Positions 9,350-18,437 of a DNA stretch of 64,000 nt are shown here, piece by piece. The translations under genes and the position numbers were made by a program. The notes under the pieces were generated by a model, which worked only from the letters and a program-made list of their open reading frames with translations, did no database searches and was not told where the DNA came from. Source of the stretch: Sphingobium vermicomposti (GTDB lineage Bacteria > Pseudomonadota > Alphaproteobacteria > Sphingomonadales > Sphingomonadaceae). The stretch spans positions 248,001 to 312,000 of the forward strand of contig NZ_JAASQR010000003.1 of NCBI RefSeq assembly GCF_011762025.1, written 5' to 3'. Numbering within the stretch: position 1 is the first letter of the stretch; the number at the start of each line of letters is the position of its first letter.

Positions 9350-9371
9350 CCCCTCCCGCAAGCGGTAGGGG
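9350..9371. repeat. Imperfect palindrome in the intergenic region after arsC
   Basis: CCCCTCCCGC and GCGGTAGGGG pair with one mismatch around an AA centre. Similar C-rich palindromes are frequent between genes in sphingomonads (general knowledge). It sits 14 bp after the arsC stop and may act in 3'-end formation; there is no T-run. The rest of 9372-9548 shows no gene. Confidence 0.5.
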
Positions 9372-9548
9372 CCGGGGGTGGGCCTGCGCAACGCCTGTGA
9401 ATCTTAGAACTCGCGCAAACTTCCACGCCTGTCGTTCCTTATGCCGAACGGCTTGGATGGGTGGGGAGCGGACAATCCCCTTTTGGACGATGCATGATAA
9501 GAAGCGGACGTGGATTGGATGAGATCGTACGCGACTAAGGCGTCAGCT

Positions 9549-10064
9549 TCAGTTCGCTTTCTTTCGATCTGCCCATGCTATCGCTCCAACGCCGAAACCG
9601 AAAGTCGTTACGGTTCGACCATGCTCGTCGATAGTTGGCTTCGGCACGCCTGGCTGTTTACCGTCAGCACCCCCAAGCGCTTCTAGAAGTTTCGCTACAT
9701 CTGCTGTGTAGCATCGCTTCATCTCACAGTCCTCTGGCGCTGACGGACTATCACTCGCTCGCGCATAGACCCAACTCTTGGCCGCGCCGTAGCTAGCACT
9801 GCCGCCGCCCCCAAGAATTTGCACATATGGTTTCCCGGCCTTCTGGGATAGTTCCGCGGCTCTATACATGGCTACATTAAGAGCAGTATACGGCTCTCTG
9901 CCTGGATAGCTGGCATAGATTGCCCAACTACCGTCCTTCCGAATATTCTCTTTGTACCCAATACCCATCATTCCGGACTTTTCTTGATATGGGGGTATAT
10001 ATTCCTCTGCGGTTGCCACTGAATGAGCCGCCAGCGCCAATATAAGACAAACGAATTTACGCAT
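9549..10064 (-). CDS. Secreted protein of unknown function, CC0125/CC1285-like
   Basis: A 171-residue protein with a signal peptide: MRKFVCLILALAAHSVATA, probable cut after TAEA/TAE. The mature part has GYKENIRKDGSWAIYASYPG and YRAAELSQKAGKPYVQI. These resemble the GYxxxRLDxxRxxVxFxG and YRAAELTxxxGY blocks of CC0125/CC1285-type envelope proteins; this is an inference from pattern. Four Cys or fewer; CEMKRC might form a disulfide. Base composition is lower in GC than that of flanking genes (about 48-57% in two 60-base lines counted by hand). It is isolated, with non-coding stretches on both sides, which may indicate later acquisition. Confidence 0.7.
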   Translation of the reverse strand: MRKFVCLILALAAHSVATAEEYIPPYQEKSGMMGIGYKENIRKDGSWAIYASYPGREPYTALNVAMYRAAELSQKAGKPYVQILGGGGSASYGAAKSWVYARASDSPSAPEDCEMKRCYTADVAKLLEALGGADGKQPGVPKPTIDEHGRTVTTFGFGVGAIAWADRKKAN

Positions 10065-10647
10065 CTTCCCACTTCATCTTTCATCGAGTTCGCATGAGGA
10101 CCGCCGATTAGCAAACACTCCGGCCTGTCCGCAATTTGATTGGACAGGCGACGCTCTTAAAAGGCAACAAATGGTCGTTACCTGACGCCTCTTTCTGTCA
10201 TGCCAGCGGGCGATGTCACGGCATTCGGTTTCTCCTATGAGGTCCCAGCTTTCGCTGGATGATGAACGAACAATTTGCCGAGCCGGCATGCTCTCCGCGC
10301 CCCTGAATTCACCGTGCCCCGATTGCCACACCATCTCCAAAAACCATCCTATTTCTCCAACACAGCGCGATTTCAGCCTGTCCTATTCCGCATCGGCGCG
10401 CTTATCCTCGATTCGTCTTTGAAACGTCCAGCACATGCGCCCTCGCGCACACGCGCGCTCAGGCTCGCGCGCGCATATGGTGTGAACTTCGGCGGAAAAC
10501 CGCCATTTTTCGTCACTCCGTTCGCCAGTCCGCAAAAGCAGCTCCTATTTTCATCTGCCCCTCAGAACAGAGCAGGCCACCATAGCGACAGCGATCTCAA
10601 CCAACCCCACTGGAGCCACCCAGCATTACCCGCTATCCCCTGCGCCC
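10065..10647. other. 583-bp stretch without a convincing gene, upstream of polA
   Basis: The open frames here have neither family-like sequence nor a ribosome binding site. Visible structure: a CCAGC-TTTC-GCTGG hairpin at 10245-10258, which resembles a common intergenic repeat, and an alternating CG tract with GCGCGC arms at 10453-10474. polA has no clear promoter that I can place. The stretch is long for this compact genome and may be decayed sequence. Confidence 0.6.
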
Positions 10648-13434
10648 ATGGCCCAGAATCACCTCTACCTCGTCGACGGCAGCGGCTATATCTTCCGCGC
10701 CTATCACCAGCTTCCGCCGCTCACCAACAAACATGGCCAGCCCGTAGGCGCGGTCTATGGCTACACTACCATGCTCTGGAAGCTGGCCGAGGAACTGGGC
10801 AAGGCGGAAGGGCCAACCCATCTCGCGGTGGTGCTGGACAAGGGCAGCCACACCTTCCGCAACGACATGTACGACCAGTATAAGGCGAACCGCCCGCCCG
10901 CGCCGGAAGACCTGGTCCCCCAATTCCCGATGATCCGCGACGCGACCCGCGCCTTCTCCCTCCCCTGCATCGAGGAAGCGGGTTTTGAGGCCGACGACAT
11001 CATCGCCAGCTACACGAAAGCCGCCGTCGCAGCGGGCTGGCACGTCACGATCGTCAGCTCCGACAAGGATCTGATGCAGCTCATTCAGCCCGGCGTCGAC
11101 ATGTACGACACGATGAAGAATGAACGGCGCGGCGCGGACTATGTCATGACCAAATTCGGCGTCCAGCCGGAGCAATTGGGCGACGTCCTCGCGCTGATGG
11201 GCGACAGCGTCGACAACGTCCCCGGCATCCCCGGCATCGGCCCCAAGACCGCCGCCAAGCTGATCAGCGAATATGGCGGATTGGAAGCGGCGCTTGAGGC
11301 CGCGCCTTCGATGAAGAAGTCGAAGATGCAGGAAAACCTCATCGCCCATGCCGACATGGCGCGCCTGTCGCGCCGCCTGGTCGCGCTGCATGACGCGATG
11401 GACCTGCCCGAACCGCTGGACGACCTGACGCTCAAGGGCATCCCGCCCGAACCGCTCCAGAATTTCCTGGAGCATCATGGCTTCAAGTCGCTGCTGACCC
11501 GCCTTGGCGCGCCTGCTGCTGCCGTCGCCATTGCGACCGCCGCAGCCGCCGTGACCCAGGCCGCATCGCCCCCCGCGCCGGTACTGGAGGAAGAACCCCC
11601 GATAGACCGCAGCCTCTACGAAACGGTGGTGACGGAAGATGCCCTCGATCGCTGGATCGCCGCCGCCCATGCCGAAGGGCAGGTCGCCGTCGATACCGAA
11701 ACGGACATGCTCGACTGCGTATCCTGCGCACTGGTGGGCATCAGCCTCGCCGTCGGGTCAAACGCCGCCTGTTACATCCCCGTCGGCCATGGCGGGAAAG
11801 ACATGTTCGCGGAAAAGCCTGAACAGCTCCCGCTCGCCCTCGTCCTCGCGAAACTCAAATCCCTGCTCGAAGACGACAGCGTCCTCAAGATCGGCCAGAA
11901 TCTCAAATATGACCTGACGGTTATGCGTCGCCACGGCATCGAAATCGCGCCCTACGACGACACCATCGTCATGAGCTTCGACCTCGACGCCGGGCAGAGC
12001 CTGTCCGGTCACGGCATGGATGAGGCGGCAAAGACCCATCTCAACCACATCTGCATCAGCTTCAAGGATGTGTGCGGGTCCGGCAAGAACCAGATCAGCT
12101 TCGCCGAAGTCCCGCTCGACAAGGCGACCGAATATGCCGCCGAGGATGCGGACGTCACGCTGCGCCTGTGGAAACTGTTCAAAAGCCGCATCGCCAACGA
12201 AGGCGCAACCCGCGTCTATGAACTGGTCGACCGCCCGCTCGTCGCTGTCATCGCCCGGATGGAGCATGAAGGCATCAAGGTGGATCGCGAGGCCCTGTCC
12301 CGCCTGTCCGCCGAATTTACTGCTGGCATCGCCGCGCTGGAAACCGAAATTCATGGATTGGCCGGTCAGCCCTTCGCCATCGGTTCAACCCAGCAACTGG
12401 GCGCGATCCTGTTCGACAAAATGGGGTATAAGGGCGGCAAGAAAGGCAAGTCGGGTGCTTACTCGACCGACGTCACCATCCTCGAACAGCTCAAGGTCCA
12501 GGGCGCAGAGATTGCGGGCAAGATCCTCGACTGGCGCCAGCTTTCGAAGCTGAAATCCACCTATACCGACGCGCTCCAGGCACAGATCAACCGGGACAGC
12601 AGCCGCGTCCACACCAGCTACTCGCTGTCCGGCGCACAGACGGGCCGCCTGTCCTCCACCGACCCCAACCTTCAGAATATCCCGATCCGTACCGAACTTG
12701 GCCGCCAGATCCGTCACGCCTTCGTCGCGGAACCGGGCAACGTCATCCTCGCCGCGGACTATAGCCAGATCGAACTGCGCCTTGCCGCGCATATGGCCGA
12801 CGTGCCCGCCCTCAAACAGGCCTTCGCCAATGGCGAGGATATTCACGCCGCCACGGCCCAGCAGCTATTCGGCGAAGTCAATCGCGACACGCGCGGGCGG
12901 GCCAAGACGATCAACTTCGCCATCCTTTACGGCATTTCCCGCTGGGGCCTTGCCGGACGGCTGGAAATCAGCGCCGACGAAGCGCAGGACATGATCAGCC
13001 GCTATTATGAACGCTTCCCCGGCATCAGCCTCTATATCACCGAAACCATCGAAAAGGCCCGGTCGCAGGGCTATACCGAAACCCTGTTCGGCCGAAAGAC
13101 CTGGTTCCCGCGCATCAAGGCCCCGATCCAGCACGAACGCCAAGGGGCCGAACGCGCCGCAATCAACGCCCCGATCCAGGGAACCAGCGCCGACATCATC
13201 AAACGCGCCATGGCCCGCATGGGACCGGCGCTGGCGGCGCAGGGGCTGCATGAAGTGAAAATGCTGCTCCAGGTTCATGACGAACTGGTCTTCGAACTGC
13301 CCGAAGGCGACGTGGAACGGGCCACCCCCGTCATCCGCCACGTCATGGAAACCGCCGCCGAACCGATCGTGAAGCTCAGCGTGCCGCTAGGCGTGGAGAT
13401 TGGCCACGGCATCAGCTGGGGCGCAGCGCATTAA
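10648..13434 (+). CDS. polA: DNA polymerase I
   Basis: A 928-residue three-domain enzyme. The 5' nuclease domain has VDGSGYIFRAYHQLP, YKANRPPAPE, SSDKDLMQLI and the helix-hairpin-helix GIPGIGPKTAAKLI. The 3'-5' exonuclease domain keeps the acidic residues of an active proofreader: DTETD (motif I), GQNLKYDL (motif II) and YAAEDADVTL (motif III). The polymerase domain has motif A ADYSQIELRL, motif B RGRAKTINFAILYG and motif C LLQVHDELVFE. It fills gaps and replaces RNA primers during replication and repair. The gene stands alone; the minus-strand manC gene ends 10 bp after it. Confidence 0.98.
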   Translation: MAQNHLYLVDGSGYIFRAYHQLPPLTNKHGQPVGAVYGYTTMLWKLAEELGKAEGPTHLAVVLDKGSHTFRNDMYDQYKANRPPAPEDLVPQFPMIRDATRAFSLPCIEEAGFEADDIIASYTKAAVAAGWHVTIVSSDKDLMQLIQPGVDMYDTMKNERRGADYVMTKFGVQPEQLGDVLALMGDSVDNVPGIPGIGPKTAAKLISEYGGLEAALEAAPSMKKSKMQENLIAHADMARLSRRLVALHDAMDLPEPLDDLTLKGIPPEPLQNFLEHHGFKSLLTRLGAPAAAVAIATAAAAVTQAASPPAPVLEEEPPIDRSLYETVVTEDALDRWIAAAHAEGQVAVDTETDMLDCVSCALVGISLAVGSNAACYIPVGHGGKDMFAEKPEQLPLALVLAKLKSLLEDDSVLKIGQNLKYDLTVMRRHGIEIAPYDDTIVMSFDLDAGQSLSGHGMDEAAKTHLNHICISFKDVCGSGKNQISFAEVPLDKATEYAAEDADVTLRLWKLFKSRIANEGATRVYELVDRPLVAVIARMEHEGIKVDREALSRLSAEFTAGIAALETEIHGLAGQPFAIGSTQQLGAILFDKMGYKGGKKGKSGAYSTDVTILEQLKVQGAEIAGKILDWRQLSKLKSTYTDALQAQINRDSSRVHTSYSLSGAQTGRLSSTDPNLQNIPIRTELGRQIRHAFVAEPGNVILAADYSQIELRLAAHMADVPALKQAFANGEDIHAATAQQLFGEVNRDTRGRAKTINFAILYGISRWGLAGRLEISADEAQDMISRYYERFPGISLYITETIEKARSQGYTETLFGRKTWFPRIKAPIQHERQGAERAAINAPIQGTSADIIKRAMARMGPALAAQGLHEVKMLLQVHDELVFELPEGDVERATPVIRHVMETAAEPIVKLSVPLGVEIGHGISWGAAH

Positions 13435-13444
13435 CCGGCAACCG

Positions 13445-14902
13445 TCACTTGCGCGCGTAGCGATCCTCATAGCGGACGATATCATCCTCCCCCACATAGG
13501 ACCCGGTTTGCACTTCGATGAAGACCATCGGAATGCGCCCCGGATTTTCCATCCGGTGCATCGCCCCCACCGGAACATAGACGGATTGGTTTTCCGACAG
13601 CAGCTGAACGTCGTCACCGACCGTCACCTTCGCCGTCCCTTCGACCACGATCCAATGTTCTGACCGATGGAAATGGCTTTGCAGGCTCAGTGACGCGCCG
13701 GGCAGCACGGTGATCCGCTTCACCTGGAATCGCGGCCCAACCACCAGGCTTTCATACCAGCCCCAGGGCCGGTGATCCTTGGGAAAAGCCTCAGCCTGCG
13801 GCGCGCCCTTGCGCTGCAATGCCTCCACGACCAGCTTCACATCCTGCGTGCGCGACTTGTCCGCGATCAGCACAGCGTCGTTCATCGCCACCGCGACGAT
13901 ATTGTCGAGGCCTAGACCGACAATCTCCAGCCCATCGCTCTCCGACCTTAGCAGCGTGTCACGGCAATCCAGCGCGGTCGCCGCCCCGGACAAGGCCACG
14001 CCATTTTCGTCAGGCCGCGAATGGCTCCACACCGCGTCCCACCCGCCCAGATCCGACCATTCCGCATCGAACGGAACGACCGACAGATTGTCCGCCCGCT
14101 CCATGATCGCATAGTCGATGGCGACGCTTTCCGCCTCGCTCCATGGCTCCGCCGCCAGCCGCAGGAAGCCTAGGTCGCTTTCCGCCTGCTCGACCGCCGC
14201 CCGCACCGCCGATAATATGGCGGGAGCGTGCTGTTCGAACGCTGCAATCAGGTCCTTCGCGGCAAACAGGAAGATGCCCGCATTCCAAAGATAATTGCCC
14301 GTCGCCAGCATCTCCTCCGCGCGCGCGGCATTGGGCTTTTCGACGAAGCTGGCCAACTTGATCGGTTCGCCCGAACCGTCCGGCCTGCTCTGCGCCTCCA
14401 GATAGCCATAGCCGGTTTCCGGTCGCGTCGGGCTGATGCCGAAGGTGACGAGGTCGCCTGCCTCTGCCGCGACCAGCCCCTTTTCCACCGCCTGATGGAA
14501 AGCGGCTACGTCCGGCACGACATGGTCCGATGGCGCGACCAGCATGATGGCGTCGGGCTTGCTGGCGACCAGATGCAGCGCCGCCGCCAAAATGGCGGGC
14601 GCGGTGTTGCGCCCTTCCGGTTCGATCAGGATGGCCTGCGGGTCGATATTCTCCTTCGCCAGCTGCTCAGCGATGATGAAGCGGAACAGCGAATTGGCGA
14701 GGATCAGCGGTCGGGCGAAGGAAAATTGCTCGCCCCCGCCTGACAGGCGGCGCGCCACCGACTGGAACAGCGTGGTATCGCCCAACAAGGGCACGAACTG
14801 CTTGGGATAGGATTTGCGCGACAATGGCCATAGCCGGGTGCCCGACCCGCCAGCCAGGATGACGGGTGTGACCTCGACATTATATGCGTTACGTGTCGAC
14901 AT
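13445..14902 (-). CDS. manC: Mannose-1-phosphate guanylyltransferase / mannose-6-phosphate isomerase
   Basis: A 485-residue type II bifunctional enzyme. The N-terminal nucleotidyltransferase begins ILAGGSGTRLWPLSRKSYPK at about residue 15. The C-terminal cupin isomerase has RPWGWYESL, FQVKRI, LSLQSHFHRSEHWIVVEGTA. The first domain makes GDP-mannose from GTP and mannose 1-phosphate; the second interconverts fructose 6-phosphate and mannose 6-phosphate. The product feeds surface polysaccharides such as capsule, sphingans or O-antigen. It stands alone between polA (convergent) and a terminator, so the pathway it serves is not shown here. Confidence 0.95.
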   Translation of the reverse strand: MSTRNAYNVEVTPVILAGGSGTRLWPLSRKSYPKQFVPLLGDTTLFQSVARRLSGGGEQFSFARPLILANSLFRFIIAEQLAKENIDPQAILIEPEGRNTAPAILAAALHLVASKPDAIMLVAPSDHVVPDVAAFHQAVEKGLVAAEAGDLVTFGISPTRPETGYGYLEAQSRPDGSGEPIKLASFVEKPNAARAEEMLATGNYLWNAGIFLFAAKDLIAAFEQHAPAILSAVRAAVEQAESDLGFLRLAAEPWSEAESVAIDYAIMERADNLSVVPFDAEWSDLGGWDAVWSHSRPDENGVALSGAATALDCRDTLLRSESDGLEIVGLGLDNIVAVAMNDAVLIADKSRTQDVKLVVEALQRKGAPQAEAFPKDHRPWGWYESLVVGPRFQVKRITVLPGASLSLQSHFHRSEHWIVVEGTAKVTVGDDVQLLSENQSVYVPVGAMHRMENPGRIPMVFIEVQTGSYVGEDDIVRYEDRYARK

Positions 14903-14997
14903 GAAACCCTGATCGCTAAATGGAACCTGGCGAAAGCTCTAAAGGATCAATCGCGGGAGGCAAGGGCCAGCCCCAGACCCTTTCCGCAGCGCCAAGG

Positions 14998-15024
14998 AAA
15001 AAGGGACGGCGCCATGGCCGTCCC
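14998..15024 (-). terminator. Intrinsic terminator after the zinc-ribbon gene
   Basis: Read on the minus strand, GGGACGGC and GCCGTCCC form a perfect 8-bp stem with a 6-nt loop, followed by TTTTT (complement of 14998-15002). It lies 3 nt after the stop of the zinc-ribbon gene, and so ends the Bax inhibitor-zinc ribbon transcript. Confidence 0.85.
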
Positions 15025-15027
15025 CTC

Positions 15028-15315
15028 TTAATCGAACAGCTCCTCCAGGAAGCTCTTCTTCCGCTTCTTCTGATAATAGCGGCCATCATCGCGATAGTCA
15101 CGATCCGGGCGATAATGGGGCTGCTGGGGCTGGGGCGGGGTGGTCGCGACCGAAGCGGATCGCTCGATAATCTTGTCGAGCTCGCCCCGATCCAGCCATA
15201 CGCCCCGGCATTGCGGGCAAAAGTCGATCTCCACCCCCTGCCGGTCCGTCATGGAAAGTCCCACATGACAAACCGGGCAGAGCATGGCCGACACGGCCTC
15301 TGACGTGCGCATCAT
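15028..15315 (-). CDS. zf-TFIIB domain zinc-ribbon protein
   Basis: A 95-residue protein with two CxxC knuckles (CPVC at 13-16, CPQC at 33-36) followed by GVWLDRGELDKII, the hallmark of the zf-TFIIB family. The C-terminal half is low complexity (Pro/Gln, then Arg/Asp/Tyr) and ends KKRKKSFLEELFD. The function is unknown; zinc binding is expected. The start overlaps the stop of the upstream Bax inhibitor gene (TAATG), which indicates coupling. An internal ATG at 15285 directly before CPVC is a possible alternative start. Confidence 0.85.
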   Translation of the reverse strand: MMRTSEAVSAMLCPVCHVGLSMTDRQGVEIDFCPQCRGVWLDRGELDKIIERSASVATTPPQPQQPHYRPDRDYRDDGRYYQKKRKKSFLEELFD

Positions 15316-16025
15316 TATTCCCGTTCGCCCGTCAGGTGCAGCAGCATCTGGAACAGGTTCACGAAGTTCAGGTACAGCGACAGCGCGCCCATGACCTGCA
15401 TCTTCTGCGCCATCTCATGGCCCGCATAGGCGAAATATTCCGACTTGATGCGCTGTGTATCCCAGGCGGTCAGGCCGGTGAAGATCACGACGCCCAGGAT
15501 AGAAATGACCATCTGCAACGCCGACGATCCGATGAAGATATTGACGACCATCGCCACCAATATGCCGATCAGGCCCATGATCAGGAACGAACCCATCTTC
15601 GTCAGGTCACGCCCGGTCGTATAACCCCACAGCGCCATCGCCAGGAACATCACCGCAGCCGAAAAGAAAGCCTGCGCGATGCTGGCCCCTGTGAACACCA
15701 GGAAGATGCTGGCCAGCGACACGCCCATCACGGCGGAAAAGGCCCAAAAAGCCATGCGCGCGCCTGCGGTTGTCATCTTTTCAATGCGAAAGCTGAAGAA
15801 AAAGACGAAGGCGAGAGGCGCGAAAATCGCGACCCATTTCAGCGGCGTTCCGAAAATCGCGGCGGCCAGCACCGGCGTGTTGCCGATGAAAGCGGCAACC
15901 AGCCCGGTGATGACCAGGCCGATACCCATGTTGCGAAATACGCCCAGCATATGACTGCGCAGCCCGGCGTCATATTGCGCCGCCTGCGTCGTCCCATAAT
16001 TCGGTGTACGAACGGGATTGTTCAC
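15315..16025 (-). CDS. Bax inhibitor-1/YccA family membrane protein
   Basis: A 236-residue inner-membrane protein with about seven hydrophobic segments after a polar N-terminus of about 25 residues. Features of the family include MGIGLVITGLVAAFIG, the GVSLASIFLVFTGASI block and the C-terminal FTGLTAWDTQRIK and LSLYLNFVNLFQMLL, with the conserved acidic residue in TAWDTQ. Members act as pH-sensitive leak channels or modulate membrane proteases; the role here is not known. It heads a two-gene transcript with the zinc-ribbon gene. Confidence 0.94.
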   Translation of the reverse strand: MNNPVRTPNYGTTQAAQYDAGLRSHMLGVFRNMGIGLVITGLVAAFIGNTPVLAAAIFGTPLKWVAIFAPLAFVFFFSFRIEKMTTAGARMAFWAFSAVMGVSLASIFLVFTGASIAQAFFSAAVMFLAMALWGYTTGRDLTKMGSFLIMGLIGILVAMVVNIFIGSSALQMVISILGVVIFTGLTAWDTQRIKSEYFAYAGHEMAQKMQVMGALSLYLNFVNLFQMLLHLTGERE

Positions 16026-16330
16026 GGCGTTAAAACTCCATCCTTCAAAATCATCATGTGGATCGAGTGGCCCGGCGCGGTCTTCGCAAGGCTAGAGGGG
16101 GTTTAGCCCCACGAACCTGCACCGAGCGCACTCGATGCGGTCCGACATCGCGGCTGGATGAAAATCCAACCGCCAGAGGGGCCCGGCCCGCAGAAGCAAT
16201 ATCGGTAGAGAAGCGCGCGGGCGCAAGGGAACGAGGGGGCAGCAACAATTTGTTACACAGCGGCACGACAGACCAAGCCTTTCCGCTCACCAGTTGACGC
16301 CCGCCCTGAACCGCCCCATGGCTGCGCCTC
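16026..16330. other. 305-bp intergenic stretch between divergent genes
   Basis: It separates the minus-strand Bax inhibitor gene from plus-strand cysS, so both promoters must lie here. A GGGG-GTTTAG-CCCC hairpin sits at 16097-16110. Open frames crossing it have no family-like features. I saw no tRNA or riboswitch pattern. Confidence 0.5.
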
Positions 16331-17848
16331 ATGAGCGACCAGTTCACCCCAGACGAGCAGCATGTGAGCGCGCCCCTGCGCCTCTTCAACAGCCTGACGC
16401 GCACGGTCGATCCGTTCGCCCCGATCGACCCGAACCACACCCGCGTCTACAGTTGCGGCCCGACCGTCTACAACTATGCCCATCTGGGCAATCTGCGCGC
16501 CTATGTGTTCACCGACACGCTGCGCCGCACCTTGTTGTGGAAGGGGATGGACGTCACCCACATCATCAACATCACCGATGTCGGCCATCTGACCAGCGAC
16601 GCCGACGCAGGCGATGACAAGATGGAAGCAGCAGCCCGCGCCCAGGCCAAAAGCATCTGGGACATAGCGGCCCATTATACGCAGGCGTTCAAACAGAATA
16701 TCGCCGACCTCAACATCCTGCCGCCCAGCGAGTGGACGGTCGCGACCGACTATGTGCCGCAGATGATCGAATTTGCGAAGAAGATCGCGCCCGACCATTG
16801 CTATGAACTGGACAGCGGCCTCTATTTCGACAGCAGCACCGTGCCCGACTATGGCGCTCTGGCTGGCGGGCGGGACGATGCTGCCCATGCCCGGATCGAC
16901 CCGGTCGCGGGAAAGCGCAATCCGTCCGACTTCGCCATCTGGCGCAAATCCCCGCCCGGCGAACAGCGCCAGATGGAATGGGATTCCCCGTGGGGCAAGG
17001 GCGCGCCCGGCTGGCACCTTGAATGTTCGGTGATGAGCCAGGCGCGGCTTGGCCATCCGTTCGACATCCACACCGGCGGCATCGACCATCGCGAAATCCA
17101 TCACCCCAACGAAATCGCCCAGAACCAGGCCTATTGCGGCTGCACCGATGCCCAGCCCGGATTCACCGGCGCGCGCTGGTGGATGCACAACAACTTTCTG
17201 GTGGATCGTCAGGGGAAGATGAGCAAGTCGAAGGGCGGCTTCACCACCCTCTTTTCGCTGATCGACGCGGGCGTCCACCCGCTCGCCTATCGCCTGCTGT
17301 GCCTGGGCGCGCATTATCGCAGCGAACTGGAATTCAGCGCCGAAAGCGTCGGCGCGGCCCTGACCCGGCTCAAACGGCTGATCATGGCCGTGGAGGGGCT
17401 GAAAAGCCGCGCTGAAGGCGTGACATGGCAATCGCCCCGGCTCGACTATCTGCGCGCAAACCTGCACCCAAAGCTCGCGCCCCTGCTGGAACAGTTTGAC
17501 GCGGCGATCAGCGACGACCTGATGACCCCGCGCGCCCTGCCCCTGCTGGAAGAAGCGATTGCGCTCAAAAAGGTGCCCGTCGATGAAAAGCTCTGCCTGA
17601 TCGCGGCTTTTGATCAGGCGCTGGGGCTGAACCTGCTGACCATCAGCCGCGCCGACCTGCGCCTTACCCCTAAAGATGCGCAGATGACGCCCGAAGCTGT
17701 GGAGGCCGAACTGGACCGGCGTCAGGCCGCCCGCGCGGACAGGAATTTCGCATTGTCGGATGAGATCAGGGACGCGCTGGTCGAACGGGGCGTCGATGTC
17801 ATGGACGGCGACCCCCTGCGCTGGGAATGGCGCCCTAACCTGGGGTAA
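16331..17848 (+). CDS. cysS: Cysteine--tRNA ligase
   Basis: A 505-residue class I aminoacyl-tRNA synthetase. The HIGH-like signature is in GPTVYNYAHLGNLRAY with the zinc-binding Cys just before it (YSCGPTVYN). GWHLECSVM and HTGGIDHREIHHPNE supply further zinc ligands, and KMSKSKGG lies near residue 296. The C-terminal DALR-like helical domain ends with DRNFALSDEIRDAL, typical of CysS. It charges tRNA-Cys with cysteine. It is monocistronic as far as can be seen; the next gene begins about 108 bp later. Confidence 0.97.
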   Translation: MSDQFTPDEQHVSAPLRLFNSLTRTVDPFAPIDPNHTRVYSCGPTVYNYAHLGNLRAYVFTDTLRRTLLWKGMDVTHIINITDVGHLTSDADAGDDKMEAAARAQAKSIWDIAAHYTQAFKQNIADLNILPPSEWTVATDYVPQMIEFAKKIAPDHCYELDSGLYFDSSTVPDYGALAGGRDDAAHARIDPVAGKRNPSDFAIWRKSPPGEQRQMEWDSPWGKGAPGWHLECSVMSQARLGHPFDIHTGGIDHREIHHPNEIAQNQAYCGCTDAQPGFTGARWWMHNNFLVDRQGKMSKSKGGFTTLFSLIDAGVHPLAYRLLCLGAHYRSELEFSAESVGAALTRLKRLIMAVEGLKSRAEGVTWQSPRLDYLRANLHPKLAPLLEQFDAAISDDLMTPRALPLLEEAIALKKVPVDEKLCLIAAFDQALGLNLLTISRADLRLTPKDAQMTPEAVEAELDRRQAARADRNFALSDEIRDALVERGVDVMDGDPLRWEWRPNLG

Positions 17849-17956
17849 ATTCCTTATTTACCATAATGTTACGGTTTCGTCACAATAGGCCCAACCGTGC
17901 TGTGCGCGCGCTCGCCGGGCTGGACAGGACGGGCCGTCAGGCGCACCATCCATTCC

Positions 17957-18313
17957 ATGAAATTACCCATCCTGGCGGCGTCGCTTTTGCTCGGCAGCAC
18001 TCTGACTCCCCACCCCGTGGCCGCGCAGGCCTTCATGTTTGAAACGGGCGCGACCTTATTGGAAAAATGCCGCAACAAGGCCCCCGAATATGCGCTCGCC
18101 TGCACCGCCTACATTGTCGGCGCGGTGGACGGGATCAAGAAGGATGTGTTCATCGGGCGGGCGCAACCCAATTGCTGGCCTGACCGGATGCAGGCGAGCG
18201 AAGTCAAGCGCGTCGTCGTCGCCTATCTCGAACGCTATCCCGACCAGCGCAAGGCACCCGCCTCCGTCCTGGTCAGCGTCGCCCTGAATGGCCATTATCC
18301 CTGCCAGAAGTGA
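17957..18313 (+). CDS. Secreted Rap1a/Tai-like protein
   Basis: A 118-residue protein with a signal peptide (MKLPILAASLLLGSTLTPHPVAAQA). The mature domain has CRN...ALACTAYIVGAVDGIKK, then NCWPD, VVAYLERYP and ALNGHYPCQK. The spacing of Cys residues and the YIxGxxDG block match the Rap1a/Tai family, first known as immunity proteins against type VI amidase effectors but widespread as periplasmic proteins without a partner. No effector gene is adjacent, so an immunity role is not supported here. I chose the ATG at 17957 because it begins the signal peptide. Confidence 0.8.
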   Translation: MKLPILAASLLLGSTLTPHPVAAQAFMFETGATLLEKCRNKAPEYALACTAYIVGAVDGIKKDVFIGRAQPNCWPDRMQASEVKRVVVAYLERYPDQRKAPASVLVSVALNGHYPCQK

Positions 18314-18381
18314 TCTGTATCATCGTTCGGCGCTGCCCCCGATGCCACTGCGCCTCCCCCATATGGTATAAACTTGCGTTA

Positions 18382-18416
18382 GCCCCTTCATCGGCGTAGG
18401 GGCGGCCCCTATTTTT
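18382..18416 (+). promoter_or_regulatory. Terminator with competing upstream stem in the leader of DAHP synthase
   Basis: TAGGGG (18397-18402) and CCCCTA (18406-18411) form a stem with loop CGG, followed by TTTTT (18412-18416). Upstream, GCCCCT (18382-18387) can pair with AGGGGC (18398-18403), which would break the terminator. The ribosome binding site GGGAG and the GTG start follow at 18426 and 18438, so there is almost no room for a promoter after the terminator. This layout fits attenuation, but the hairpin could simply end the upstream gene. Confidence 0.55.
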
Positions 18417-18437
18417 ATATCTTTTGGGAGATTCAAA

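Noticed and set aside
10074-10340. An 88-codon open frame on the minus strand upstream of polA
   Set aside because: No ribosome binding site, no family-like sequence, and it crosses a palindromic repeat.
16054-16440. A 128-codon frame on the minus strand across the cysS start
   Set aside because: Basic, low-complexity composition and overlap with the cysS N-terminus; treated as non-coding.
17957-18313. Rap1a-like gene as part of a type VI effector-immunity pair
   Set aside because: No effector, VgrG, Hcp or other type VI gene is adjacent; the family is common outside such pairs.
18342-18371. Nine-codon frame as leader peptide of a classic aromatic attenuator
   Set aside because: The peptide (MPLRLPHMV) has no Phe, Tyr or Trp and no clear ribosome binding site.
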